Positions 19,382-28,524 of a DNA stretch of 64,000 nt are shown here, in pieces. The notes below the pieces were generated by a model that did not search any database, was not told the origin of the DNA, and saw only the letters and a program-made list of their open reading frames with translations. This DNA comes from Candidatus Tumulicola sp. (GTDB taxonomy: Bacteria > Vulcanimicrobiota > Vulcanimicrobiia > Vulcanimicrobiales > Vulcanimicrobiaceae), in NCBI GenBank assembly GCA_036490475.1, contig DASXDT010000006.1, positions 1,488,001 through 1,552,000 of the forward strand, written 5' to 3'. The translations under genes were made by a program, and so were the position numbers. How positions within the stretch are numbered: the stretch's first letter is position 1; each line of letters opens with the position of its first letter.

Positions 19382-19594
19382 TTATATCGCGGGTAGTAAG
19401 TCTTTTTCAGGGATTCGGTACTTAACGACGTTGTCCGAGATTTTATGGATGTCGGGCCTCCCCGCATAGCTTTTGGCCAGATCGTAAACGGTTTGACCGA
19501 TCTCGCTAGCATCGTCGGAAATAGGCTTCGCTCGGGAAGTTACATAGTAACCTTCTCCCTGATACGTAACCTCATCGCCGACCGAAAACTTCAA
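19382..19594 (-). CDS. Small SH3-like hypothetical protein
   Basis: This 70-residue soluble protein begins KFSVGDEVTYQGEGYYVTS, a pattern of small beta-barrel proteins, and ends with a helical segment GQTVYDLAKSYAGRPDI. An AGGGG-like ribosome site lies about 7 bases before the ATG. Composition is natural and the frame is not a shadow of another gene. The function is unknown; such proteins may act as antitoxin-like or adaptor factors in islands, but nothing here proves that. Confidence 0.55.
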   Translation of the reverse strand: MKFSVGDEVTYQGEGYYVTSRAKPISDDASEIGQTVYDLAKSYAGRPDIHKISDNVVKYRIPEKDLLPAI

Positions 19595-20027
19595 AGTTTA
19601 TCCCCTGTCTCCGTGGCACATTTCCACTTTGAATCTGATGGGGCCTCGCGCCCGGCTTAGTGCGGCCGGGAGAAGCGTTCGGGCTTCCAAGCGGCGTCCT
19701 AAGCGAGTAGCCCGAACCAGGCGGTTTGACCTCGCGACAGCCTTTGTGCTACCGCCAGGCTCATTCTCGGGCGCAGATCTTATAAGATCTCTAGCTGGAA
19801 GCATCCGATCGCGGGCGCCAGAGCAGGACACCCACCGCGAACCGGACCGAGGGCCCTGGACGGCAGGTGGTATGCCGACCGGCTCGGCCCCCACAATGAC
19901 GTGGCGTCGAACGCGGGCAACACGTGCCGAAACGCGACAAGCATCGGCGAGCGGCCTCCTACGAGCGCGTTTAGGAAGCCAAGTAGGCAAGGTGGTTTTG
20001 TTGCACTGCATCTAGTAAGTCTCCGAA
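19595..20027. other. GC-rich stretch without a supported gene
   Basis: Overlapping ORFs exist on both strands (such as 19629-20015 and 19598-20011). Both are arginine-rich with low-complexity composition typical of chance ORFs in GC-rich DNA. No RNA fold was recognised. Confidence 0.35.
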
Positions 20028-20808
20028 ATGATTAGTGATTTTGTCGCAAAGTTCTTCTTCTTCGGTGACGCGCTATCCATGCTCGAGCGGACCCTTTGGT
20101 ACGGGTTTAATGCAGACAAAGCTGGAATACCGGAGGTGGGCTTCATGATTGCCCAGGGGAGCCAAAACCGGCTGATCCCTGATATTGAGACGGAGTGTCA
20201 AAAGCTAGGACTTTCGATGACGCTTCACGCGATTGGAGAGCTCCGCCGTACTCTCAATCCCGCTGGAACGCCGAATCCGGCAGCCGTTTTGAGCCGTTTG
20301 GAAACACTAAAGTTTACGGCAGCGAATGAACTCAAGCAGCACTACTTCCTATATGTTTCTTCGAGCAATGCGAGTCACTTCGTTACGCCACTCAACGGCT
20401 GGACCGACGTCGTCGCACGATTTCCGACTATGATCGAAGATATAGAAGAGGCTGAGAAATGCAACTCGCTTGCGCGATCAACCGCCGCCGTATTTCACCT
20501 CATGCGGATGATGGAAATCGGCGTTCAAGCATTCGGAAACGCATTAGGTCTCGTGGGAACCCCGCATAAGACTTGGGGCGCCATATCAAACGAGATTGGG
20601 CGCTCCAATCGATAAACTGGCAAGCTCATCGCCGAACGAAAAGGCGGTCAAAACCAAGATGCACGAATTGAACGCTCATCTAGATCATGTGCGATGGGCA
20701 TGGCGCAATCCCACAATGCATCCCGCACAAAGGTACACAGCGGAAGAGGCGGCCGACATAGTCAGCAAGGTAAAGGCCTTTCTTACCATTCTGGCGACAG
20801 CGATTTAG
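20028..20808 (+). pseudogene. HEPN-family protein split by a frameshift
   Basis: The first frame (20028-20615) gives a 195-residue helical segment with FHLMRMMEIGVQAFGNALGL and WGAISNEIGR. It then shifts, and the frame from about 20600 continues IDKLASSSPNEKAVKTKMHE to the stop at 20808, including WAWRNPTMHPAQRYT. RNPTMH fits the HEPN motif RNxxxH, and the 'WRN..MHP...YT.EEA' ending is common in uncharacterised proteins of about 250 residues. The two halves join naturally at 'EIG-(R/A)-IDKL', so a single-base change near 20596-20612 split the gene. Unless it is a sequencing error, the RNase-like domain is detached and probably inactive. Confidence 0.65.
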
Positions 20809-20898
20809 CCGCAGGAGAATCCAGCGACTAGCTTCGGCGGATTGAATACCTTATTCGCGACCAAGGTCGCTTGTCAGGAAAGCGAGCAGCGATAAACT

Positions 20899-21180
20899 GT
20901 GTCGACGAGAATACACTTTGACTCGGAAGTCTACTGTCAAACCGACAATGAAGACCCGGAGAAAGCCTGCGGCGAGATGCCATGGCCGGCCGCCGAACTG
21001 AGCGCTTCATGCGTTCATGGCTATAGTGTTTCATTTGAGGCCACAGACGTGGTTCGCGCTTTCTCAGCCGGCCAGCGAAGCGTCGAGCTGCAAGCGCGGA
21101 GCGAGTGCTGGGGGCGAAAGGGAGACGCCCGAAGTCCCGCTGTGATTCTGGGATACGCCACCGTAACAATCATCTCTTAA
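20899..21180 (+). CDS. Small hypothetical protein
   Basis: A 93-residue soluble ORF with a GTG start. Segments such as IHFDSEVYCQTDNEDPEKAC and YSVSFEATDVVRAF have natural composition and predict beta strands. There is no clear ribosome site and no recognised family. It could equally be a fragment of a longer decayed gene. Confidence 0.35.
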   Translation: MSTRIHFDSEVYCQTDNEDPEKACGEMPWPAAELSASCVHGYSVSFEATDVVRAFSAGQRSVELQARSECWGRKGDARSPAVILGYATVTIIS

Positions 21181-21298
21181 ATGCCAGTGAAGATACCGAG
21201 CTAAGGCGCAGTCGTCAGTGGCATGATTCCGGAATGTACTTTTACGCGAATCATAACAGGACGGAGCGCTCTTGAAGGGAGTGGTATAGCGAGTACGT

Positions 21299-21861
21299 GG
21301 ATGTTGGCGCTGGTTTCCGGGTCGCTCGGCGCCCTGCTCACACTCGGCTATCAAAGCGTTATCACATTGTGGCGTTCGAGACAACGCGAGTCGGTGTTGA
21401 TACGACAAGCTATTGGTGCACTTCAGATGCTGCTGAGTTCAGTAGAGAACATGTCCTATAAGTTTCCTGATCGCGGCTAGGATGAGGCTGCGTTTGCGCG
21501 GACTCTCACATTGTTTTTAGCATCCGACCTAGCGGATGTACTTGATCGTTTTGATCCAAAGTTCTACTGGAGATTGAGCGACGCCGAGCAACATGAAGTC
21601 CTTGCGAATGATATCGTTAATCGCAGAGCGCGTGACATCGAGCAACAACGTCTTGAGCAAGTCGCTGCGGGGGATGACGATCCGCTCAAGGCAGAGCTGA
21701 TTAGGTTGAACGAAGAATGCCGTGCTATTTTGTGGGACTTGCATCAACGGCTGGAATCGATGCTGAAGAGTCGGCGGTATGCGGCCCACGAATGGTTGCG
21801 CTCATTGTCGTGCGTTACGCGAATTAAGTATCCGGAAATTACGTCCGACGAACTTGCTTAG
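21299..21861 (+). pseudogene. Membrane-anchored hypothetical protein with an in-frame TAG
   Basis: From ATG 21299 the frame encodes an N-terminal transmembrane helix (LALVSGSLGALLTLGYQSVI) and a charged segment, then stops at TAG 21478-21480. The same frame stays open to 21861 and gives a well-formed helical domain (LADVLDRFDPKFYWRLSDAE and RDIEQQRLEQVAAGDDDPLK). The second piece lacks a good start of its own. I infer one gene of about 187 residues interrupted by a nonsense codon. Function unknown. Confidence 0.55.
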
Positions 21862-22259
21862 TCGCTAAGAGGTCAGGACCAAATCGCAAAACCGGCAGAA
21901 CGAGCAAGGTGAACCACAGATAATGCTCGTCGTGCTAACCATAACTAGATGCATTCAGTTTGCAAGCACCCCAGGCAAAGATGACGGAGGCGCATCAACG
22001 GCGATCGGACTACCGTCTTCAAAGTGAGCACCTGGTGCCCGTAGTTGTTCATCCGAGGAACATCGAGATGGCACGCCAACCTCACTCCACTCAGTCTGGA
22101 GCTCGGCGGTGAACAAGCACGTTACCTCTACCAGCTTGCACTATTCGAATGTCGGTTAGTAGGTGTGCTGGTACGCAGCGCCAAGCGACGCCTGGTTGAG
22201 CGCCATTTTGTTCGCCCTCTTATCGACAGACGCCGCATCACGTATTTGCGCGAGCGATT
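21862..22259. other. Intergenic stretch
   Basis: I see no supported gene; the ORFs here are shadows or chance frames opposite the downstream minus-strand gene. Confidence 0.35.
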
Positions 22260-22727
22260 CTACCGAGTCACACAAAGACCGAAGCTTTGCTTTAACTCCT
22301 TCAGCGCATCGCCAAAACCCACCGCCAGCACGAGGCTGTCTAACAGTGCGTCCACAGCGTCGAGAGCTTTTACCAGTGCGGCCGCGGTACCAGAGTCTAA
22401 GAATTTCTGCACCCTGTCGTGTATGAGGCTCATTTTGAGCTTCAACTGTTCTCCCTCGAGCCCGTAGTCGCGTTGAACCTCTTTGGTGCATTTGTTTTCA
22501 ATGACACGAATGAAGTCTTTGATGTAGCCCGATTTTGTCAGCTCGTCCCACGCCGAGATAAATAATTGCTTCAACCGTGCGGGCCGGAAAACAAATTTAC
22601 GTTTTAACAGCGTTTCTCCGTAGATCAGATCGTCGATAAACTGTTCAATGTCCTGGACAAAGCGAACGAGAATACTCGTGGGATCTTCTTTAAAGTCAGC
22701 GGCAAAAAAGTCATCGGCAAAATACAT
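22260..22727 (-). CDS. Helical hypothetical protein
   Basis: The 155-residue soluble protein is almost entirely helical: MYFADDFFAADFKEDPTSIL, then VRFVQDIEQFIDDLIYGETL, and a C-terminal amphipathic region LVKALDAVDALLDSLVLAVG. An AGGAGG ribosome site sits 9 bases before the ATG, which supports expression and the start. No family is recognised. It is a single gene between decayed neighbours in the accessory island. Confidence 0.65.
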   Translation of the reverse strand: MYFADDFFAADFKEDPTSILVRFVQDIEQFIDDLIYGETLLKRKFVFRPARLKQLFISAWDELTKSGYIKDFIRVIENKCTKEVQRDYGLEGEQLKLKMSLIHDRVQKFLDSGTAAALVKALDAVDALLDSLVLAVGFGDALKELKQSFGLCVTR

Positions 22728-23300
22728 TAGAGCGAAGCCTCCTTCAAGCGGAATTTCTGGTTAACACCCCTTCTCGCTTAGCTTCTCGGTCCCCGGCCGA
22801 ATGCGCCGTGGTCATCCATCCAGCGCAGGATCCATCGGCGAAATGAGCGCGATCGGCATCCTTGCACGCCAGCAACGCTTTTTCCCACAGCCTGAAACTC
22901 GTTTGACGTGTAGCCTTCGCTCATGCCCGCCGTGACCACACAACGGGTTCAGGCGGATGCGATAGCCCCGATTGTCGGTAGCGTTAGAACTCCTTCCCAT
23001 TCAGTTTCTAATCGTTCGGACTAACGCGCCGTTGTCGGCAATCCGACGCAACCCATCGGCCGAGAAAACAGGATCGGTGTCTTTACAAAAACCAGAAACG
23101 CCTTGCGGACCGTCTAAAGCTCAGTGGACGTGCCCACCCTCTGCCATGCGGCCAAAGACCCATGACCGACCCAGGAGATCGACTGTGCTACAATCGATAC
23201 TCGTAGGGAGTCGGCTCGTGGTGAACTACTGCAACCGGCGATCGAACGTCCCGTCTCTGTAGGGCCGCGTTTCAGCCTTTCAGCGGAGTATTACCAAGGT
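22728..23300. other. Intergenic stretch upstream of the SIR2 gene
   Basis: No supported gene. Minus-strand frames near 22812-23000 have brief protein-like stretches but are broken, so this may be old decayed coding DNA. It presumably holds the promoter of the SIR2-membrane pair. Confidence 0.35.
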
Positions 23301-24536
23301 ATGAACAACAACGGCAAACCAAACCTCACCGTGATAGTGGGAAGCGGCTTTTCGCAAAGCGTCGGACTGCCTTCGACCGACGCGTTGACCAACACGATCC
23401 GGGACACGCTAGGTCCGCCCTTGGACGACAGCAGATATGGATGGGTTCCTTGGATACATAAAGAGCCGCTGACGTTCGCTCAAGCAATGGGGCGCTTCGC
23501 TTCGAGCTACTATTCCCGACCCAACTTTGAAACGATCCTTCATTTAGCAGAGGCAGGACTGGCTTATTCTGCAACGCGATACTGGATCCAAGTTCGAGAC
23601 CAAGCGAAGCCAGCATATGGGGCGTTTACCATTCCCAATCCGCAGTGGGCAGACTTCTTACAGGAAGCACAGCAAACCGATCTTTTGGATTTTATCAACA
23701 CTTCGGTTGACCTGATTGCCAAGACGTTGGCCGAGGCTGTTAAGACAATCGAGGATGCGCGACTCGCTAGTTTGCGACGCATAATCGATTTGCTCTCTAA
23801 ACATTTCAATGTTACTTTTGCGACTCTCAACTACGACGAGCTTTTGGAGCGTTGCGTCGACGAGTGGGTTGACGGCTACGAGGACGACGGACGCCACTTC
23901 AACCCGAACTTACTTATGCGAGCAACCGACAGTCCGTTTATCCTGCATCTTCACGGTAGTGTCCGGTTTTACTTCCTGCGCACCAATGAACACACCCGGG
24001 AACAGATTTGTCGCGCACCGACCTGGACTTTTGATGGCATTCAGAACGCAACGCGATGGGTTATAGGGCCCGCTACCGCGCAGTCAGGGGAAGCTCTGAC
24101 AGTTGGAACCATGATAACCGGTCTTAGAAAAACAGATAAGGTGTTGCACCCGCCATACGGATATTTTCAATATAAGTTGCAGGATGCCCTTATGAAGTCA
24201 CCACGCCTTCTCGTACTTGGATACGGCGGAAGCGACCTGTATCTAAACGGGCTAATCACGGAAATGCGAAGAATCCACGGGGATAACATTCGGTCAGCAT
24301 TTATTGTGCAACACGAGATCGATACGCCGGCGACTAACGCGGAGTATGCTCCAGCGATATTTTCTGGATTCAACGATCGCCCCGGCGTCGAAGGATTCTT
24401 GAGAGCTATAGACATTGCGAGCGCGGCCGGCAGCCCATACATTGAGCCCAGCTCCAAATGCGCTGTATTCTCGTGTGGGATTCCCCTGACCGGAAACGCC
24501 TTTGATACGATCGTCGATCACCTACGCGAGGCCTAG
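23301..24536 (+). CDS. SIR2-like domain protein, putative NAD-consuming defence effector
   Basis: The protein has 411 residues. The N-terminus VIVGSGFSQSVGLPST (11-26) is the dinucleotide-binding loop of SIR2-like proteins. ATLNYDELLE (175-184, with N177) and HLHGS (216-220, with H218) carry the conserved Asn and His of the NAD-cleaving site. LLVLGYGGSDLYLNGLI closes the Rossmann-like domain. There is no zinc cluster, as expected for bacterial SIR2-like defence proteins rather than deacetylases. Known relatives (such as ThsA and DSR proteins) deplete NAD on phage infection. The stop TAG is followed at once by the ATG of a membrane protein, so the two form a tight gene pair. Specific function is inferred. 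Confidence 0.85.
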   Translation: MNNNGKPNLTVIVGSGFSQSVGLPSTDALTNTIRDTLGPPLDDSRYGWVPWIHKEPLTFAQAMGRFASSYYSRPNFETILHLAEAGLAYSATRYWIQVRDQAKPAYGAFTIPNPQWADFLQEAQQTDLLDFINTSVDLIAKTLAEAVKTIEDARLASLRRIIDLLSKHFNVTFATLNYDELLERCVDEWVDGYEDDGRHFNPNLLMRATDSPFILHLHGSVRFYFLRTNEHTREQICRAPTWTFDGIQNATRWVIGPATAQSGEALTVGTMITGLRKTDKVLHPPYGYFQYKLQDALMKSPRLLVLGYGGSDLYLNGLITEMRRIHGDNIRSAFIVQHEIDTPATNAEYAPAIFSGFNDRPGVEGFLRAIDIASAAGSPYIEPSSKCAVFSCGIPLTGNAFDTIVDHLREA

Positions 24537-25178
24537 ATGCCCATCGACGAAACCGCAACGTTCTTCTTTGCACTGTTCTGGGCAGCGATGACGGGCGCAG
24601 CGGCACGCTTCAAACCGTTCGATTCCGCAACCGCTTGGGATGAACACTTCAAAGGGACAGCCGCGAGAAGGCTCGTGCTTGCGTTCATTTTCCTAGATTT
24701 CATCCCGCTGATACTTTTCGTTCTCTGGTTATCATTCGTAAGATCTCACACGTGGTTGTCAGCCGTAGCCTCGGCAGCGGCAGCATTGTCGTTATTCGGA
24801 GTATATCGAATATTTATCGGAGTCGTGCTGAAGTGTAACTGCGCCGCGGAAGACGACGAGGTAAAGGCTGAGCTGGTTACAGTCGATCGAACGGACGGTT
24901 CGAAACTAAAGGCCGAGATAAGATTTATGCCACGTAAGGAAGGCAGCGGTCTTGCCAACCTTTACACCGGCCTTATATGGACGGTCGGCTTACTTTCGGT
25001 CGCTGCTTTGATCGCATGGCGATCCGGGAACTCGGTTGTAAGTGATCGTTTGAGCACGAGCACGAGAACGCGCGTCGTTTGCACAGGTCGGTGGACCAAA
25101 CGGCCGTCGCAAGTCCAGCTTTCATGCCAAACGTCCGGCTCCGATTTAACGTATGACGTTCGGCTAGATTTGCAATGA
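24537..25178 (+). CDS. Four-helix membrane protein paired with the SIR2-like gene
   Basis: The protein has 213 residues. Likely membrane helices: TFFFALFWAAMTGAAARF (8-25), LVLAFIFLDFIPLILFVLWL (about 46-65), AVASAAAALSLFGVYRIFIG (about 75-94) and LIWTVGLLSVAALIAW (near 145-160). A charged loop (EDDEVKAELVTVDRTDGSKL) lies between helices 3 and 4. A C-terminal domain of about 50 residues with two cysteines follows. Its ATG begins directly after the SIR2 stop (zero-base gap), so it is translated from the same mRNA. It could anchor or sense for the effector. I do not recognise a named family. Confidence 0.8.
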   Translation: MPIDETATFFFALFWAAMTGAAARFKPFDSATAWDEHFKGTAARRLVLAFIFLDFIPLILFVLWLSFVRSHTWLSAVASAAAALSLFGVYRIFIGVVLKCNCAAEDDEVKAELVTVDRTDGSKLKAEIRFMPRKEGSGLANLYTGLIWTVGLLSVAALIAWRSGNSVVSDRLSTSTRTRVVCTGRWTKRPSQVQLSCQTSGSDLTYDVRLDLQ

Positions 25179-25777
25179 AAACAGCGCGGCAATCGGGTTG
25201 ATAATCGAAGGTTATGGTACTGCCGTATAAGCGAAACGTGCCGAACCGTACGTCACAGTGCGAAATGGCCACGGAGCGCTGGCGACCCATGATCCCTCCG
25301 AGCTCGGGGGCACGCAGCTGCCGACAGGGCCATTCGTCTGTTCGATCACGGCGGAATACAGGACCGGTGGCAGCTCGGTTATCGAAAAATCCGCTAATCG
25401 ACTCGTCCCGCTCGACCCAGCCTGTGACTTTCCTTACGTGTCGGCCGCGAACCGGTATCCGTGGCACCGCTGTGGCACGGGGTCCGCACGTCAGGCCGGT
25501 TTGGGACGGGTTTGTGCACGATTTGAAACGACGAATATCACTGCAGGAGGAGCGTGGTTACGGCTGTCTTTGCTTCCTCAGCCTCAGCGGATTCAGATTC
25601 GAATCCCGTGCCGCACCTAGTGTTCAGTTATTTTGGTACTTTTAGCTCGCAGAGAATGGAATGAGCTTCATCCCGCGATGTTCCAATCTGCTATGTTCCG
25701 TCGGGCGAGCACACGCGTCAGTCAGGGGCTCTAGAATTTGTTGAGTCGGAATCGCGACAAGGGCTATGGCACGAAAT
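25179..25777. other. Stretch with an uncertain ORF
   Basis: The plus-strand ORF 25258-25620 contains passages such as LATHDPSELGGTQLPTGPFV that look protein-like, but its start is poor and its C-terminus is not. It may be a decayed gene. A GATTCGAATCCCG at about 25590-25602 resembles a tRNA T-arm, but pairing is poor. Confidence 0.3.
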
Positions 25778-25966
25778 TTAGGGTCGAATCGGAGCAGCGC
25801 GCGGAGCTAGCGATTCTACATTCCAGCGATCGTATCGATATCCACAGTCGACGCACCAACCCCCTTTAGCGACCTTAAGAACTAGCGATCGGCGAATCGC
25901 TACTGTACCGCCGCAGCTTTGGCACCTTGCGTAACTGGCGTTTCCAAGCCTCGTCGAAATGCCCAT
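25778..25966 (-). CDS. Small double-CxxC zinc-ribbon protein
   Basis: A 62-residue ORF with CQSC and CVDC pairs 21 residues apart (ARCQSCGGTVAIRRSLVLKV, then GGWCVDCGYRYDRW). The pattern is that of a zinc ribbon, possibly of a nucleic-acid-binding or regulatory protein. It has no clear operon partner. Its short length and position in a decayed region keep confidence moderate. Confidence 0.45.
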   Translation of the reverse strand: MGISTRLGNASYARCQSCGGTVAIRRSLVLKVAKGGWCVDCGYRYDRWNVESLAPRAAPIRP

Positions 25967-26744
25967 CGCCGTCAGTTATTCATCGGTCCGGAGCATGCCT
26001 ATTTGCATCGCTACAAAACCCGAAGACTGATGGAGCGTTTGGCCTGGCTGAGGGGTCTTGTCTTTAGGCGTTCCTCCAATCGATCGGCTAGGGCTCCCTT
26101 CGCCCAGCCAAGTGGAGCCAATCAGTAGCCAAACCCCGCGACATGGGACGCAACCAGACGAGATACGGACCTTGAATCAGGCCAACGTTGTCGAGGGAAA
26201 CGGCACTTGCCGAGACCCGCCGACACTGGCCGGGACAGTGGGGAACGGATTCGATTCCCGCTAGCGCTACCAGTAGAAGCTCGTTGTCACGGGCTTTTTG
26301 GTACTCACGTTCCGCGCCGTAGATTAACCTAAGTTGAGCTGCCCAGTTAGCGTAAGTCTTCATTCGCTTTATTCGCCCTACCGCTGCCCCTCGGGACGAA
26401 AATCCGGTGGGCCTCGAGCACGCATTGGTTGGTTGCATTTTGGTTGCAAGCGGCCTGAACCTCACTGATTCGCCGTGAGGGCTCGTCTCGCGAAATCTGC
26501 CGCTTTCTGAACGTACCGACCCTCAATGACCTCGCACGATACAGCGTTCGTAACATTTCAAGACCGCTGCATTCAACCGCTGAGCCATCTCGATAAGTGT
26601 TAAGTGCACGTTTAAGTTAAGGAGATCGACTAGCGCTTCTTTATCGTCAGCACTACGGTCATACGACTATTCTGCCCTACTTCGTCGCTACGCGCCGGAT
26701 GTAGCGACGCGCCAGGCGTAAAGTAGTCGCCGCCTAGTCAGCCA
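25967..26744. other. Stretch without a supported gene
   Basis: Both strands carry only arginine-rich chance ORFs. It includes the tRNA-3'-end-like sequence near 26240-26272, which is listed separately. Confidence 0.35.
26240..26272 (+). other. tRNA 3'-end-like remnant, possible attachment site
   Basis: The sequence GGATTCGATTCCCGC followed by TAGCGCTACCA resembles a tRNA T-loop, the 3' strand of an acceptor stem and an encoded CCA. T-stem pairing is imperfect, and no matching 5' half lies in the preceding 95 bases, so it is not a complete tRNA. Such 3' fragments are left when an integrative element recombines with a tRNA gene. Confidence 0.3.
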
Positions 26745-27070
26745 GTCGGGGGCATGCTGCGATCACTTTTATCCGATGCGTCTTCTAGGGCAGCCTCGAG
26801 CGTCGTGTACATAGGCCACAGCTCATCGAACTGGACGAGGCTAAACAGATGGCGCAGCTGAGGTTAACAAAGCACCGGTCGGGCTGGTCGGAAGCCACTC
26901 CCTGCTCGGTGCTTTTTCATTGCCACGAATTTTGTTAGGCAAATGAAGTTGGCGTAGGCTATGCCCGACGCGTCTAGGACGACGTAGGGTCGAGTGTACG
27001 CGTCCTCCAGTTCCAGCGCCAGGCCGTCGCACGAGGCTATGTTCGGCAGCTTCGAGCCATACAGTTGCGC
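26745..27070 (-). pseudogene. STAS-domain protein remnant
   Basis: Read on the minus strand, the frame gives CDGLALELEDAYTRPYVVLD and then KFVAMKKHRAGSGFRPAR. After a break it continues in another frame as HLFSLVQFDELWPMYTTLEA. These align with the intact STAS protein at 57318-57671 (ELGLELEDTYTHSNVILDV, HLFKILTFDEIWPIYETLQA). The phosphorylation-site region is altered and a frameshift splits the domain. A 9-base inverted repeat with a T-run (26869-26877 and 26907-26915) lies at the break. It is a dead copy of an anti-anti-sigma factor. Confidence 0.7.
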
Positions 27071-27197
27071 AGTAGATCCCCAATCCGGCGACCCGCGGTC
27101 GCTAACATTCTTTCAAAGTCTGGTGGCGCGGGGAACCTAGCGATCTTCAAGCACGCATCCGGGCAGCCTATGTTCTACACCGGCGGCGACGTCAATT

Positions 27198-27635
27198 TTG
27201 TTTTCTACGTGGCATAATGCACCTACGGATGGAACGCTATATTTCGATGGCTTGAGCGCATCCGAAGCGTTTCGGTACGCTACGTTCGCCGATGGAAGCT
27301 TTAAGCTTATAACCATTCAAGTAGCAACCGTGAACTTTCCGGGACCTTTGGTGTGGTCGAACATCGGAGGAACGATAGACATCGCGGATCAGCAATCCAC
27401 TCCGCCAACGATCTATCGGATAACTCGTTCGGAATGGCTTAAAGGGTCAACGCAACTGCAATGTAACAACTCATCCGGATCGTGTGACTTAGAAGGAATC
27501 GTTATCGAAGGACGTCGCGTCCTCGTCGATGCAATCGGTCCGGGCGTTGAGGGGTTCAAGTACCGCCCAGGGCGGTCGCTCGGTTGTGACGATCGGCGCT
27601 CAACAACTCTCGCAACCATTCGGATTGGCAATTAG
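27198..27635 (+). CDS. Hypothetical protein, possibly N-terminally truncated
   Basis: A 145-residue ORF with natural, beta-rich composition (LYFDGLSASEAFRYATFADG, LVWSNIGGTIDIADQQ) and two cysteines near TQLQCNNSSGSCDLEG. The only start is a TTG without a ribosome site, so the upstream part may be lost. No family is recognised and no signal peptide is visible. Confidence 0.4.
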   Translation: MFSTWHNAPTDGTLYFDGLSASEAFRYATFADGSFKLITIQVATVNFPGPLVWSNIGGTIDIADQQSTPPTIYRITRSEWLKGSTQLQCNNSSGSCDLEGIVIEGRRVLVDAIGPGVEGFKYRPGRSLGCDDRRSTTLATIRIGN

Positions 27636-27657
27636 CTCAAGTAGATCCGAGTAGTGC

Positions 27658-27867
27658 CTAATCTTGCTCGAAGGTTCGAGCTTGCCGAAATACAATGCCA
27701 AACCTTTCTTCATCGTTGTCGTTCGAGGCCTTGCATTTGGGCAAGCGTATTCGCCTTCGCCGCGGACGTGACACACTTACGGCCGTCGCCTCGATAGTTA
27801 TTTCTCGAACTTCCCTAGGCGCTTCTAGCCGTTTCGATCGCTTCGGCTCCAAGTGGGCTCGATTCAT
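27658..27867 (-). CDS. Small basic hypothetical protein
   Basis: The ATG at 27867 gives 69 residues beginning MNRAHLEPKRSKRLEAPREV. The C-terminal part is very basic (VSRPRRRRIRLPKCK). The open frame extends to 28014 but the added part is less natural. Nothing indicates its role; it may be a fragment. Confidence 0.3.
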   Translation of the reverse strand: MNRAHLEPKRSKRLEAPREVREITIEATAVSVSRPRRRRIRLPKCKASNDNDEERFGIVFRQARTFEQD

Positions 27868-28141
27868 GTCGCTATAGCTGCCCTCGAAAAACGGGTCTGG
27901 GCTGACACGGTCGAGGCCATCGGCCACGCCAAATCCACTAACAAAGGTGCGGGATGGCATGCCGCTCACGTGCTCTCGGGATTGGCTGGTTAACCGCGGT
28001 CGGCAACAGGACATAAGTGGTGTTAATCATGCACGTATAGGAAGGCGTTGCGAGACTGAGCTTTTCGAAGTTCGAGTAGTTGAGCTCCCGAATGTCTCCG
28101 AATCGCAATGGAGTCGGCACTGATTACGAGAACCTGGAAAC

Positions 28142-28501
28142 ATGATAAACAACACGTTTGGTGTTTTCGCGGCCGCCGTAAATCGTTTCGTATCCTCGCC
28201 GGCCGCGACCGGTTCGGCCTTCCTAGTCGTTGTCGTTTGGGCGCTGTTCGGTCCCGTGACCCATTATTCGGACGGTTGGCAGCTTCTGATCAACACGGGG
28301 ACGACTATCGTGACGTTTCTCATGGTTTTCGTACTCAATAATGCGCAGAGTCGCGACACGACCGCAATGAACGCTAAGCTCGACGCACTCATTCGCGCTA
28401 TCGAAAAGGCCGACAACCGCCTCATCGGCCTGGAGACGAGACCGCCAGCCGAGGCTGAGGCCATTACGGCTAAAGTGCTAAAATCAAAAGAGCTTGATTG
28501 A
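28142..28501 (+). CDS. Low-affinity iron permease-like membrane protein
   Basis: This 119-residue protein matches the bacterial short form of the low-affinity iron permease family (PF04120). Helix 1 is FLVVVVWALFGPVTHYSDGW, helix 2 is LLINTGTTIVTFLMVFVLNN, followed by AQSRDTTAMNAKLDALIRAI. 'FxTNxxTxxVTFxMVFxxQxxQxRD..A...KLDELI' is the family's strongest stretch and is well conserved here. Despite the name, bacterial members have not clearly been shown to transport iron. The gene stands alone. Confidence 0.88.
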   Translation: MINNTFGVFAAAVNRFVSSPAATGSAFLVVVVWALFGPVTHYSDGWQLLINTGTTIVTFLMVFVLNNAQSRDTTAMNAKLDALIRAIEKADNRLIGLETRPPAEAEAITAKVLKSKELD

Positions 28502-28524
28502 GCGACTTCTAATAGTAGGGAAAC

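Noticed and set aside
18707-19396. Long plus-strand ORF overlapping the coiled-coil protein
   Set aside because: Low-complexity Ser/Arg-rich composition with many improbable codons; the frame at 18409 has a ribosome site and natural composition.
19598-20015. Paired ORFs on opposite strands
   Set aside because: Mirror-image Arg-rich frames typical of GC-rich non-coding DNA.
25585-25617. Second tRNA-like GATTCGAATCCCG
   Set aside because: T-stem pairing fails and there is no CCA; likely chance.
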